NCBI GenBank assembly: GCA_036723975.1
Contig: DAIMGJ010000003.1
Span: 124,001-188,000, forward strand
DNA length: 64,000 nt
Direction: 5' to 3'
From: JAILEN01 sp036723975
Lineage (GTDB): Bacteria; Bacillota; Clostridia; Lachnospirales; Lachnospiraceae
Shown: piece after piece, positions 1 through 8,008 of the stretch
Layout: every line of letters starts with the position of its first letter
Numbering within the stretch: the stretch's first letter is position 1
Program-made: the position numbers and the translations under genes
The notes under the pieces: model-generated
What the model saw: the letters and a program-made list of their open reading frames with translations, nothing else
What the model was told of the DNA's origin: nothing
Database searches by the model: none

Positions 1-1
1 A

Positions 2-1246
2 AACGAAATCAAAGAGTTTGTTTACAACGCCGGAAAGGCAGCAGATGCGGATGTGGTCATCACGGAAATCGGCGGTACCATCGGTGATATTGAATCCCAG
101 CCTTTTTTGGAGGCCGTTCGTCAGGTTTCTTTGGAAGTGGGAAAGGAAAACAGCCTCTTTATTCATGTGACATTGGTTCCTTATTTGCACGGTTCCGATG
201 AGCATAAATCTAAGCCTACCCAGCACTCCGTAAAAGAGTTACAGGGAATGGGAATTAATCCGGATATCATCGTTCTTCGCTGCGATGAGCCATTGGAGGA
301 GTCCATCTTTAAAAAGATTTCCATGTTCTGTAACGTAAAAGAAGACTGTGTTATCGAAAACCGTACCTTGGGAAGTTTGTACGATGCACCTTTAATGTTG
401 GAAGATTCCAACTTCTCCGGCGTGGTTTGTCGTGAACTTGGAATTGATGCACCGGCAGCAGATTTAACGGAATGGCGCGGACTTTCCAAACGTATTGCGG
501 AAGAAAAAGAAGAAGTTACCATCGGTTTGGTTGGTAAATACGTACAGCTTCATGATGCGTACCTTTCCGTTGCGGAAGCCCTTCGTCATGCAGGTTATGA
601 GTTTTGTGCTAAGGTAAATATCGAATGGTTGGATTCGGAAGAAATCACGGAAGCAAACATTGATGAAAAGATGAAAGGCATTTCCGGTATCATTGTTCCC
701 GGTGGATTTGGAGACCGTGGTATTGAAGGCATGATTCTATCTGCAAAGTATGCAAGAGAACATAAGATTCCGTACTTTGGAATCTGTCTCGGCATGCAGA
801 TTGCCGTCATTGAATATGCCAGAAATGTTGCAGGCATTAACGATGCATGTTCCGGAGAATCAGAACACCCATCAGAGCATAAGGTTATCGACTTTATGCC
901 GGGCCAGTCCGATGAAGTGAAAAAAGGTGGAACCCTTCGTCTGGGAAGCTATCCTTGTGTGATTACTCCGGGCACTTTAATGGAAAAATGCTATGGCAAG
1001 TTAGAGATTGCAGAGCGTCACAGACATCGTTATGAATTTAATAATGATTACAGAGATATACTTACAGAAAACGGACTGATTCTTTCCGGTGTATCACCGG
1101 ACGGACATTTGGTAGAGACGGTGGAGATTAAAAATCATTCGTTCTTTATCGGTGTACAGTATCATCCGGAGTTTAAATCCAGACCGAACCGTCCGCATCC
1201 GATTTTTAAAGGTTTTGTGGAAGCGGCGTTAAAAAGAAGCAAATAA
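2..1246 (+). CDS. pyrG: CTP synthase, 5' end outside window
   Basis: CTP synthase amidates UTP to CTP with glutamine as nitrogen donor, the last step of pyrimidine nucleotide synthesis, in the cytosol. The open frame continues upstream of the window edge: the first codons read NEIKEFVYNAG before the conserved VVITEIGGTIGDIESQPF. Visible are the end of the synthetase domain and the whole class I glutamine amidotransferase domain, with nucleophile elbow GICLGMQ and the His-Glu pair in VQYHPEF. The C-terminus (KRSK) is at a normal family position. About 130-140 N-terminal residues are missing only because the window starts here. glnA follows 26 bp downstream, so both genes could share a transcript and link glutamine supply to its use. 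Confidence 0.97.
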   Translation, partial: NEIKEFVYNAGKAADADVVITEIGGTIGDIESQPFLEAVRQVSLEVGKENSLFIHVTLVPYLHGSDEHKSKPTQHSVKELQGMGINPDIIVLRCDEPLEESIFKKISMFCNVKEDCVIENRTLGSLYDAPLMLEDSNFSGVVCRELGIDAPAADLTEWRGLSKRIAEEKEEVTIGLVGKYVQLHDAYLSVAEALRHAGYEFCAKVNIEWLDSEEITEANIDEKMKGISGIIVPGGFGDRGIEGMILSAKYAREHKIPYFGICLGMQIAVIEYARNVAGINDACSGESEHPSEHKVIDFMPGQSDEVKKGGTLRLGSYPCVITPGTLMEKCYGKLEIAERHRHRYEFNNDYRDILTENGLILSGVSPDGHLVETVEIKNHSFFIGVQYHPEFKSRPNRPHPIFKGFVEAALKRSK

Positions 1247-1272
1247 AACAGTACATGCATAAGGAGGAATTC

Positions 1273-2448
1273 ATGAAATACACAATGGATGAAGTAATGA
1301 AATTTATCGAAGAGGAAGACGTAAAGTTTATCCGTCTTGCTTTTCGCGATGCCTATGGTACACAGAAAAATATTTCTGTCATGCCAACGGAAGTGAAAAA
1401 GGCATTTAAAGACGGTGCACCCATTAATGCAAAGGTGATTGCCGGATTTGAAGATTGTCCTTATGCATCCCTATATTTAAAACCCGATCCAAATACTTTG
1501 GCGATTTTGCCTTGGAGACCGGACAGCGGAAGAGTACTTCGTATGTTCTGTAATATGTATACCCCGGATGGAAAAGAATATACCGCTGACACAAGATATA
1601 TTTTGAAACAGGCTATGGAAAAAGCGGAAGAGGCGGGTATTAAGTTTAAGTTTGGAACAGAGACTGAGTTTTATTTGTTCTTAAAGGATGAGGATGGAAA
1701 TCCCACCAAAACTCCTTACGATAAGGCGGGCTATATGGATATTGCTCCTTTGGATAAATGCGAGAATGTGCGAAGAGAAATTTCCCTTACCATTGAACGC
1801 ATGGGACTTACACCGGAACGTAGTCATCACGAGCGCGGACCGGGACAAAACGAGATTGATTTTCATTATGCGTCTCCCCTTCGTGCAGCCGATCAGATGA
1901 CTACCTTTAAAATGGTGGTTAGTACCATTGCGGATCGTTACGGATTGTTTGCGGATTTTTCTCCCATGCCTTTGCCGGGAAAACCGGGAAACGGATATCA
2001 TATCAATCTTTATGCGGAAGACAAAGACGGCAATGATGTGGCAAAATATGCCGCAGCCGGTATCATTGAAAAGATTCGGGATATTACGTTGTTTTTAAAC
2101 CCGACAGAAGGTTCTTATTCCCGCCTCGGAAACAACCTAGCGCCGGATAAAATCAACTGGTCAACAGCCGGCGAATCCGAACTTATGTATATCGAAACCT
2201 TTAATGGACAAACCAGAGCAGAGCTTCGCTCGCCGGATGCATCCAGCAATCCGTATTTGGTATACGCCCTTTTGATTTATGCAGGTCTTGAGGGAATTGA
2301 AAAAAAGGCAGAGCTTCCTCAGGAAATGGCAGATGATGCCATGCATCTTCCAACCTCAAAGAAAGAAGCTGCAAAAATTGTAGAAAGCAGTGAGTTTGTT
2401 AAGAAAATCGTTCCGGAAGGAATTGTAAAAGAGTACACGAGAAACTAG
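1273..2448 (+). CDS. glnA: Glutamine synthetase, short type I form
   Basis: Makes glutamine from glutamate, ammonia and ATP. Conserved pieces are the glutamate/metal region ERSHHERGPGQNEIDFHY, the GNGYHINLY histidine loop and the C-terminal ETFNGQTRAELRSPDASSNPY. An in-frame ATG lies at 1255, but AAGGAGG at 1260-1266 points to ATG 1273, giving 391 residues. This is shorter than the roughly 440-470 residues of standard GSI-alpha/beta enzymes. The usual YKRLVPG-type segment is replaced by SYSRLGNNLAP, so this is a divergent clostridial branch. The next gene is an ANTAR regulator 13 bp downstream, a common partner of glutamine synthetase in Clostridia. There is no room upstream (26 bp after pyrG) for a glnA-specific antiterminator leader. 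Confidence 0.93.
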   Translation: MKYTMDEVMKFIEEEDVKFIRLAFRDAYGTQKNISVMPTEVKKAFKDGAPINAKVIAGFEDCPYASLYLKPDPNTLAILPWRPDSGRVLRMFCNMYTPDGKEYTADTRYILKQAMEKAEEAGIKFKFGTETEFYLFLKDEDGNPTKTPYDKAGYMDIAPLDKCENVRREISLTIERMGLTPERSHHERGPGQNEIDFHYASPLRAADQMTTFKMVVSTIADRYGLFADFSPMPLPGKPGNGYHINLYAEDKDGNDVAKYAAAGIIEKIRDITLFLNPTEGSYSRLGNNLAPDKINWSTAGESELMYIETFNGQTRAELRSPDASSNPYLVYALLIYAGLEGIEKKAELPQEMADDAMHLPTSKKEAAKIVESSEFVKKIVPEGIVKEYTRN

Positions 2449-2461
2449 GGAGGAAGAAGGT

Positions 2462-3037
2462 ATGCCCCGAAAAAGTGATATCCATCACTCCATCTTAATT
2501 GTGTCGGACTCGGAACGGTTTCAAACCATAGTAAAAAAATCATTGGCAGGGTTTTTAACGATTGATGTTCGAAAGAGTGCATCCCATGCCAGACGAAGTA
2601 TTTTGGAACGCTATTACAATCTGGTTGTGATCGATTCTCCCTTGTCGGATGAAATCGGTGACGCACTGGCAATTGATATTGCAGAAAATTCTCATACTTC
2701 TGTTCTTGTGGTAACTCCGCAGGAACTTTGTGAGGATGTGATGGAACGGGTAACAGATTACGGAGTGCTGGTGATGCCAAAGCCTTTTGAAAACGGACGA
2801 ATGGATAAGGCGATACGGTATTTGATTGCACAGCAGGATCGTATGCTTATGCTGGAAAAGAAGTATATCAGCCTCGAAGAAAAGATGGAGGAGCTTCGCC
2901 TGGTAAGTAAAGCAAAGATTTTACTTGTGGAAAAGAAGCAGATGACGGAGGATGAAGCCCACCGCTTCATAGGCAAACAAGCGATGAATCGCGGAATCTC
3001 CAGACGAAAAATTGCAGAAGAAATCCTCGACGACTAA
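2462..3037 (+). CDS. Response regulator with RNA-binding ANTAR domain
   Basis: 191 residues: an N-terminal receiver-like domain (about 10-115) and a C-terminal ANTAR domain (about 135-190). ANTAR proteins bind paired hairpins in nascent RNA and prevent termination, often at nitrogen-assimilation genes (NasT, AmiR). The phosphoacceptor would be Asp58 in VVIDSPL, and the conserved lysine sits in VMPKPF. The usual double acidic pair at strand 1 is reduced (VSDSERF), so phosphorylation may be weak or absent. The ANTAR signature is visible in the stretch from KAKILLVEKKQMTEDEAHRF to the end. The ribosome site GGGAGGAAGAAGG directly precedes the ATG. No histidine kinase is adjacent. It lies directly behind glnA, suggesting nitrogen control, but its RNA target is not evident here. 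Confidence 0.85.
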   Translation: MPRKSDIHHSILIVSDSERFQTIVKKSLAGFLTIDVRKSASHARRSILERYYNLVVIDSPLSDEIGDALAIDIAENSHTSVLVVTPQELCEDVMERVTDYGVLVMPKPFENGRMDKAIRYLIAQQDRMLMLEKKYISLEEKMEELRLVSKAKILLVEKKQMTEDEAHRFIGKQAMNRGISRRKIAEEILDD

Positions 3038-3038
3038 A

Positions 3039-3066
3039 GTGACAAGGGGGACGGTTCTCTGTCACA
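3039..3066 (+). repeat. REP-like hairpin at gene 3' end
   Basis: Starts two bases after the ANTAR stop codon. GTGACA at 3039-3044 pairs with TGTCAC at 3060-3065 around the motif GGGGACGGTTCTCTGTCAC (3047-3065). Related 19-mers follow the prfC stop (52462-52480, 16/19 identical) and, more weakly, the GH31 stop (14643-14661, 14/19). Confidence 0.5.
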
Positions 3067-3087
3067 TTTATTCGTAAATGACAGGAT

Positions 3088-3160
3088 AAAAAAATCTCGA
3101 ATGTTTTTCATGTAGGTCGCTTCCTTGGCGCCCGATGAAAATACATTTGAGATTTTTTTT
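3088..3160 (+). repeat. Conserved-loop hairpin E1 (terminator-like)
   Basis: A nearly perfect stem of about 24 bp (AAAAAAATCTC at 3088-3098 pairing with the GAGATTTTTTT end) caps a 23-nt loop at 3112-3134 containing CGCTTCCTTGGCGCCCG. The loop recurs in E2 (56753-56825) and inverted in E3 (21299-21372), while the stems are unrelated in sequence. The terminal A and T runs would allow intrinsic termination in either direction. It lies between the ANTAR gene and the next operon. Confidence 0.7.
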
Positions 3161-3170
3161 ATTAGACAAA

Positions 3171-3181
3171 AGTGGTATAAT
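3171..3181 (+). promoter_or_regulatory. Extended -10 promoter of envelope operon
   Basis: TGGTATAAT (3173-3181) is an extended -10 box directly after hairpin E1. No good -35 hexamer is seen; the T-run of E1 occupies that position. It would start transcription just upstream of the PH-domain gene. Confidence 0.5.
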
Positions 3182-3214
3182 TTAACAGATAATGTGCATA
3201 AGGAGGAACTGCAT

Positions 3215-3580
3215 ATGTTATTTCGCGAAAGAAAAAGATGGATTATCGGTTTACCTTGGACCTTTACGGTTTATTCCAGCGACGGAAAGGTTTTATACAT
3301 CGATACCGGATTTTTAAATAGAAAACAGGACGAGATTCGTTTGTATCGTATTTTGGATATCGGATATTCCGCAAATTTGATTCAACGAATTTTCGGAATC
3401 GGAACCATTAGTCTTCGTACGTCCGATAAGTCTGCGGGAAATATCGATTTAATTAATGTAAAAGATGCTTTGAACATTAAAAAAGTCTTAAGTGATTACG
3501 TAGAAAAAGAGCGTAAAGCAAGCCGTGTATCTGCCAGAGAATTTATGGTAGATGACGAAGACGGTGAAGAGGATATCTAA
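3215..3580 (+). CDS. Bacterial PH-domain protein
   Basis: 121 residues. The first methionine with a good ribosome site is ATG 3215, preceded by AAGGAGG at 3200-3206; in-frame codons further upstream read through the promoter and are not credible. The chain is one beta-rich domain (RERKRWIIGLPWTFTVYSSD to VKDALNIKKVLSDYVEKER) typical of bacterial PH (bPH_2, YdbT-like) domains, with a short acidic tail. No membrane segment is present. The exact role of such proteins is unknown. It is first in an operon of cell-wall genes, separated by 3 bp from the next. Confidence 0.7.
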   Translation: MLFRERKRWIIGLPWTFTVYSSDGKVLYIDTGFLNRKQDEIRLYRILDIGYSANLIQRIFGIGTISLRTSDKSAGNIDLINVKDALNIKKVLSDYVEKERKASRVSAREFMVDDEDGEEDI

Positions 3581-3583
3581 GAG

Positions 3584-4351
3584 ATGATTGTTTCTATCGA
3601 CGGATATGACATTAATTATAAAATCACCGGTGAAGGCGATCGGTATGTCGTAATCTTGCAGGGCTGGGGAACCACCTGTGGAATCTATGATTCCATGGCA
3701 TCTGCACTTTCACCGAAGTATAAAGTGGTGCAGTTTGATTTTCCTGGATTCGGAGAAAGTACGGAACCGCGTGAACCGTGGAACGTGGATGCGTACACGG
3801 ACTTTTTTATCAAATTTATAGAAGCATTAAAAATTGAATCTGCATCATTGATCGGTCACTCTTACGGTGGACGCGTCATGTTAAAACTGTCCGAACGCCG
3901 GGTTCTTCCTTTTGAAATGGAGCGACTTGTTTTTGTGGATGCAGCCGGGATTGTACCGGAGAAAAGCTTTTCTCAGAAGTTAATAATTAGACGCTATAAG
4001 CTTTTAAAGAAACTGTATTTTAATAAAATTTTCTATGCGCTGTTTCCGGAGCTTGTGGATGATTGGAAGTCCCGTCAGGGATCTGCGGATTATCGCAATG
4101 CCACCCCGGTAATGCGTCAGTGTCTTGTAATGGCAGTGAATGAGGATTTGCGTCATTTGATGCCAAACATCAAACAGGATACCCTTCTTATTTGGGGAGA
4201 CAAGGATACTGCGACGCCGCTTTCCGACGGAAAAATTTTCGAAAGCCTGATTCCATCGGCAGCACTCGTTGTTTTAGAGGGTGGTCATTATTCATTCCTT
4301 GATCAGCCAGCAAAATTTAAATCGATTCTACAATCTTATTTTGGAGTTTAA
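3584..4351 (+). CDS. Alpha/beta-fold hydrolase
   Basis: 255 residues, a complete alpha/beta hydrolase. The nucleophile elbow is GHSYGG (Ser about 94); the acid lies in WGDKDTATPL and the histidine in GGHYSFLDQP near the C-terminus, which fits the catalytic Ser-Asp-His order. The oxyanion-hole region is LQGWGTT. The lid region (about 130-175) is basic and rich in Tyr/Leu (RRYKLLKKLYFNKIFYALFPE). The substrate cannot be predicted. It lies 3 bp from the PH gene and 3 bp from the MurF-like gene, so it is probably co-translated and may act on an envelope ester or amide. No signal peptide. Confidence 0.8.
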   Translation: MIVSIDGYDINYKITGEGDRYVVILQGWGTTCGIYDSMASALSPKYKVVQFDFPGFGESTEPREPWNVDAYTDFFIKFIEALKIESASLIGHSYGGRVMLKLSERRVLPFEMERLVFVDAAGIVPEKSFSQKLIIRRYKLLKKLYFNKIFYALFPELVDDWKSRQGSADYRNATPVMRQCLVMAVNEDLRHLMPNIKQDTLLIWGDKDTATPLSDGKIFESLIPSAALVVLEGGHYSFLDQPAKFKSILQSYFGV

Positions 4352-4354
4352 TTC

Positions 4355-5917
4355 ATGATTCTAAGAGTAATCATAGCAGTGGGGATGGCGCTTTATGCAA
4401 CGCTTCTTACCATGCGCCATAACCTGCATATGTTTCAATTGAACGGATATAAAAATGATGAGCATATCCATTGGCTGGAAAAGAACTTGCGTCAGCAGTG
4501 GCTTTTGTATTTTGGGTTGGTAGTCGGTGTAATCCGATTGTTTTTCCCGTTGCTTGGATTGGATATTCTGATTTACCTTACTTTATTTATGGATATCTTG
4601 GTCTATCGCGCACTTCACAGATTAAACAATAAAACACCGCTTAAATATACGGCCAGAGTGAAACGGCTTATAGTGACCATGGTGTTGCTTTGCGCGGTTA
4701 TGTCTGTGGCGTTATTCTTCGGCTTCGGTTGGGAATCTCTTCCCGGTATCGCGATTATCGTTGTAAGTGTACAGTGGTTTTTTGATATCCTTGCAAACAT
4801 CGTAAATCACCCAATTGAAAAAGGAATTTCCGATTGGTATATAAACGATGCGAAAAAGCGTTTGAAATCCATGCCGAATTTAAAGGTCATCGGTATTACC
4901 GGAAGCTACGGAAAGACTTCCATGAAGTATTACTTAAAGACCTTGCTTCAGAATAAATATAATGTTTTGATGACTCCGGGAAATTTCAACACACCTCTTG
5001 GAGTTACCATTACGGTGCGTCGTGACTTAAAACCAACCCATGAAATTTTCCTTTGTGAAATGGGTGCCAGACATGTGGGAGATATCAAAGAAGTTTGCGA
5101 TATTGCGCATCCCGACATGGGAATTATCACTTCCATCGGACCCCAGCATTTGGAGACCTTCTTTACTATGGAAAATATCCAAAAGACAAAGTTTGAACTT
5201 GCAGATGCACTTCCGACCGGCGGATTATTGTTTTTAAATGGCGATAACGAATACATTCAGGAAAAAGCCACGGAATATTCCGAGAAAATATTCTATTATT
5301 CGGAAAAAGATGGCGAGGGGTATCGTGCCAAAGATGTGAGTGTATCGCAATTAGGGACGGAGTTTAACGTAGTAACACCGGATGGAGAAGAAGAGCGTTT
5401 TACCATGAAGTTAATCGGTGCGCATAACGTGATTAACGTGGTGGGAGCCATCGGTGTGGCTCATTCTCTTGGCATGAGCCTTAAGGAACTAAAAGTTCCG
5501 GTCCGCCGGATTCAACCGGTAGAACATCGTATGGAGATGAAACCTCACGGTGACGTAACCATTATTGATGATGCGTACAATTCCAATCCGGTTGGGTCAA
5601 AGGCAGCCGTGGAAACATTAAAAATGTTTGACGGAATCCGTATTCTTATTACGCCGGGTATGGTAGAATTGGGCGACAAGGAAGAGGAGTACAATTACAA
5701 GTTTGGCACCTACGCCGCATCATGCTGTGACTACATCCTCTTGGTAGGCTCCAAACACACCGCCCCGATTAAAGAAGGTGTGCTCAGCGAGAACTTCCCG
5801 CCGGAGCGATTATTCGTATTTGAAAAGTTGGAAGAAGCCTTAAACCAGGCTTACCGAATAAAAGGTCAGGGACATAAATATATTCTTTTAGAGAATGACC
5901 TACCGGATAACTATTAA
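4355..5917 (+). CDS. murF: Membrane-anchored MurF-like Mur ligase
   Basis: 520 residues. The first about 150 residues carry several hydrophobic segments (residues 1-15, 50-80, 100-145), followed by a Mur ligase core. The ATP P-loop is GITGSYGKTSMKYY; the central domain has TPGNFNTPLGVT and EMGARHVGDI; the C-terminal domain has DDAYNSNPVGSKAAVE. MurF adds D-Ala-D-Ala to UDP-MurNAc-tripeptide, and the next gene is a D-Ala-D-Ala ligase, so the pair makes and uses the dipeptide. Standard MurF enzymes are soluble and have a substrate-binding N-terminal domain; here that domain is replaced by a membrane region. An ordinary murF may exist elsewhere, and this could be a specialised paralogue. Confidence 0.75.
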   Translation: MILRVIIAVGMALYATLLTMRHNLHMFQLNGYKNDEHIHWLEKNLRQQWLLYFGLVVGVIRLFFPLLGLDILIYLTLFMDILVYRALHRLNNKTPLKYTARVKRLIVTMVLLCAVMSVALFFGFGWESLPGIAIIVVSVQWFFDILANIVNHPIEKGISDWYINDAKKRLKSMPNLKVIGITGSYGKTSMKYYLKTLLQNKYNVLMTPGNFNTPLGVTITVRRDLKPTHEIFLCEMGARHVGDIKEVCDIAHPDMGIITSIGPQHLETFFTMENIQKTKFELADALPTGGLLFLNGDNEYIQEKATEYSEKIFYYSEKDGEGYRAKDVSVSQLGTEFNVVTPDGEEERFTMKLIGAHNVINVVGAIGVAHSLGMSLKELKVPVRRIQPVEHRMEMKPHGDVTIIDDAYNSNPVGSKAAVETLKMFDGIRILITPGMVELGDKEEEYNYKFGTYAASCCDYILLVGSKHTAPIKEGVLSENFPPERLFVFEKLEEALNQAYRIKGQGHKYILLENDLPDNY

Positions 5918-5981
5918 ATAATAAATTCCATTTAGTAGTTTAAATAGTTATATAACTAATAATAAAAAGGAGTTTTTTTAT

Positions 5982-7163
5982 ATGAAGACAAGAGTAGCAA
6001 TGCTTTTCGGTGGAAAGAGCGTAGAACACGAAGTATCCGTTATTTCCGGTATCCAGGCGTATATGGCAATGGACACAGACAAATACGATGTCATTCCGGT
6101 ATATATGACAAAGAACAACGAAATGTACATCGGTGATGGCATCGGTACAATTGAAAATTATAAGGACATCGATGGTCTTTTAAAGAAGTCTCAGAGAGTC
6201 ATTATGATTTCTGAAGATGATGGCGTACATATGGTAGGCTATCCTTTAAAAAAATTTGGCCGTGGCGTTGATGAGAAAATCGACGTGGCATTTCCGGTGG
6301 TTCACGGAACCAATGTGGAAGACGGTGCCTTCCAGGGCTATTTAAAAACCCTTGGCATTCCTTTTGTAGGATGTGATGTTACAAGCTCCGCAGTTGGAAT
6401 GGATAAGTTTATTATGAAGGCAATCTTAAAGGAAGCAGATGTTCCGGTCCTTCCTGCAAAGCTTTATACCTTATCTGACTATGAAGATATGGAAACCTTA
6501 ATGAACTCTGTGGAAAGTGCACTTGGGTATCCTGTCATTGTTAAGCCGGTAAACCTTGGCTCTTCTGTTGGAATTTCCGTAGCAAAGAATCGTGCAGAGC
6601 TGGCATCTTCTGTGGATGATGCTTTCCGCTATGCAACAAAGGTTTTGGTAGAGCATGCCATTACAAAGCTTCGCGAAATTAACTGCTCTGTACTTGGAGA
6701 TGAAAATGATGCCATTGCATCTGAGTGCGAGGAACCCCTTCATACTGAAGATATCTTAAGTTATGAAGATAAATACGTATCCGGTTCCAAAAATGGTGGC
6801 TCAAAGGGTATGGCGAGTGTTTCAAGAAAGATACCTGCAGAACTTTCACCGGAAAAGAGAGAAGAAGTTCGGGAACTGGCAGTTAAATCCTTTAAGGCTC
6901 TGGGCTGTAACGGCGTGTCCCGAATCGACTTTATGATTGATGAAGAAGACGGAAAACTTTACTTTAATGAGATTAATACCATCCCGGGTTCTTTGGCGTT
7001 TTATTTGTGGGAGCCTGTCGGCATCCCATACAAGGAGCTTTTGGACCGCATGATTCAGTTATGTTTAAAGCGTGTGCGTACAGAGGAAGCTCTTACATTT
7101 ACCTTCGATACCAACATCTTAAATACCGCAAGTTTTGGTGGCTCTAAAGGTTCAAAACTGTAA
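5982..7163 (+). CDS. ddl: D-alanine--D-alanine ligase family
   Basis: ATP-grasp ligase of 393 residues. It starts MKTRVAMLFGGKSVEHEVSV; the ATP/Mg segments include KPVNLGSSVGISV and DFMIDEEDGKLYFNEINTIPG. The omega-loop reads LSYEDKYVSG, closer to D-Ala-adding Ddl (EAKY) than to the loop of VanA-type D-Lac ligases, but the region after the NEINTIPG motif (SLAFYLWEP) is unlike classical Ddl, so this is a divergent clade. It is longer than typical Ddl (about 310-360). ATG 5982 follows AAGGAG at a good distance. A 64-bp AT-rich gap from the MurF-like gene may hold an extra promoter. Confidence 0.85.
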   Translation: MKTRVAMLFGGKSVEHEVSVISGIQAYMAMDTDKYDVIPVYMTKNNEMYIGDGIGTIENYKDIDGLLKKSQRVIMISEDDGVHMVGYPLKKFGRGVDEKIDVAFPVVHGTNVEDGAFQGYLKTLGIPFVGCDVTSSAVGMDKFIMKAILKEADVPVLPAKLYTLSDYEDMETLMNSVESALGYPVIVKPVNLGSSVGISVAKNRAELASSVDDAFRYATKVLVEHAITKLREINCSVLGDENDAIASECEEPLHTEDILSYEDKYVSGSKNGGSKGMASVSRKIPAELSPEKREEVRELAVKSFKALGCNGVSRIDFMIDEEDGKLYFNEINTIPGSLAFYLWEPVGIPYKELLDRMIQLCLKRVRTEEALTFTFDTNILNTASFGGSKGSKL

Positions 7164-8008
7164 TGGAGAATGATTCAAAGAAGAAAAAAATCTATATAGG
7201 TACATGCATCGTTATAGCGATTCTTTGTGTATTGTATCTGGGGGTTGACTACTACAAAAAACTTCAGGCGGAAAAACTGACCAAAGAGGCTGCAAAAGAA
7301 TCGGTTGTCGTAAAGGTCGAAAAAGAGGAAAGTGAAGCACCGGAAATCTTTGTACAGGTGGATTTTGAAAAGCTGCATGAACTGAATCCGGATATATATG
7401 CGTGGATTATTGTGCCGGGGACAAACGTCAGTTATCCTGTAGTACAAAGCCCGAAGGATAAGGACACGGACTATTATCTGAATCACAATCTTGACGGCTC
7501 AACCGGGTATCCGGGAGGAATCTATACGCAGAAAAGAAATGCAAAGGATTTTTCTGATCCGGATACGGTGATTTATGGACATAACATGAAAAACAAAACC
7601 ATGTTTGGCTCTCTTCATGAGTATGAGAAGGAGGAGTTTTTTAAAGAACATCCTTACATTTATATCATCACGGAGGATCAGAATCTGGTATATGAGGTTT
7701 TTGCAGCAATCTGGTATGATGACAGACTGGTACTTGACTATTATTCTGACTTTGCGCTTTCGGCTGATTATGAGGAATATTTAAAAAGTATCCCCCAATA
7801 TGAGGGTGTATATGATGCGGATACGGCACCGTCAAAGGATGACAAAATCATAACCCTTGCAACATGTATTGCTAAGCGCCCGAACAACCGGTTTCACGTC
7901 ATTGGAAGGTTGCTTTCGGACGAAGAAGTAAGACAACTGTCTGCGGCAGATAAACAGGCTGTGGCGGATACCGTTATCGAAAATACAAAAGACTTTCTTT
8001 TATTTTAA
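7163..8008 (+). CDS. srtB: Class B sortase
   Basis: 281 residues: a short cytoplasmic tail, one transmembrane helix (about 10-28), a linker, and a sortase B domain from about 65. The catalytic residues are His140 (YGHNM), Cys235 (TLATC) and Arg243 (NNRFHVIG). Sortases cut a C-terminal sorting signal and link the protein to peptidoglycan or to pilin. The start codon overlaps the ddl stop by one base (TAATG), so translation is coupled to peptidoglycan precursor genes. A likely substrate is encoded 3 kb downstream (11144-11671, PKTSD signal). The 3' end overlaps the convergent regulator gene by 9 bp. Confidence 0.93.
   Translation: MENDSKKKKIYIGTCIVIAILCVLYLGVDYYKKLQAEKLTKEAAKESVVVKVEKEESEAPEIFVQVDFEKLHELNPDIYAWIIVPGTNVSYPVVQSPKDKDTDYYLNHNLDGSTGYPGGIYTQKRNAKDFSDPDTVIYGHNMKNKTMFGSLHEYEKEEFFKEHPYIYIITEDQNLVYEVFAAIWYDDRLVLDYYSDFALSADYEEYLKSIPQYEGVYDADTAPSKDDKIITLATCIAKRPNNRFHVIGRLLSDEEVRQLSAADKQAVADTVIENTKDFLLF

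Noticed and set aside
1247..1272. ANTAR target hairpins before glnA
   Set aside because: Only 26 bp separate pyrG and glnA, too little for a two-hairpin antiterminator and terminator.
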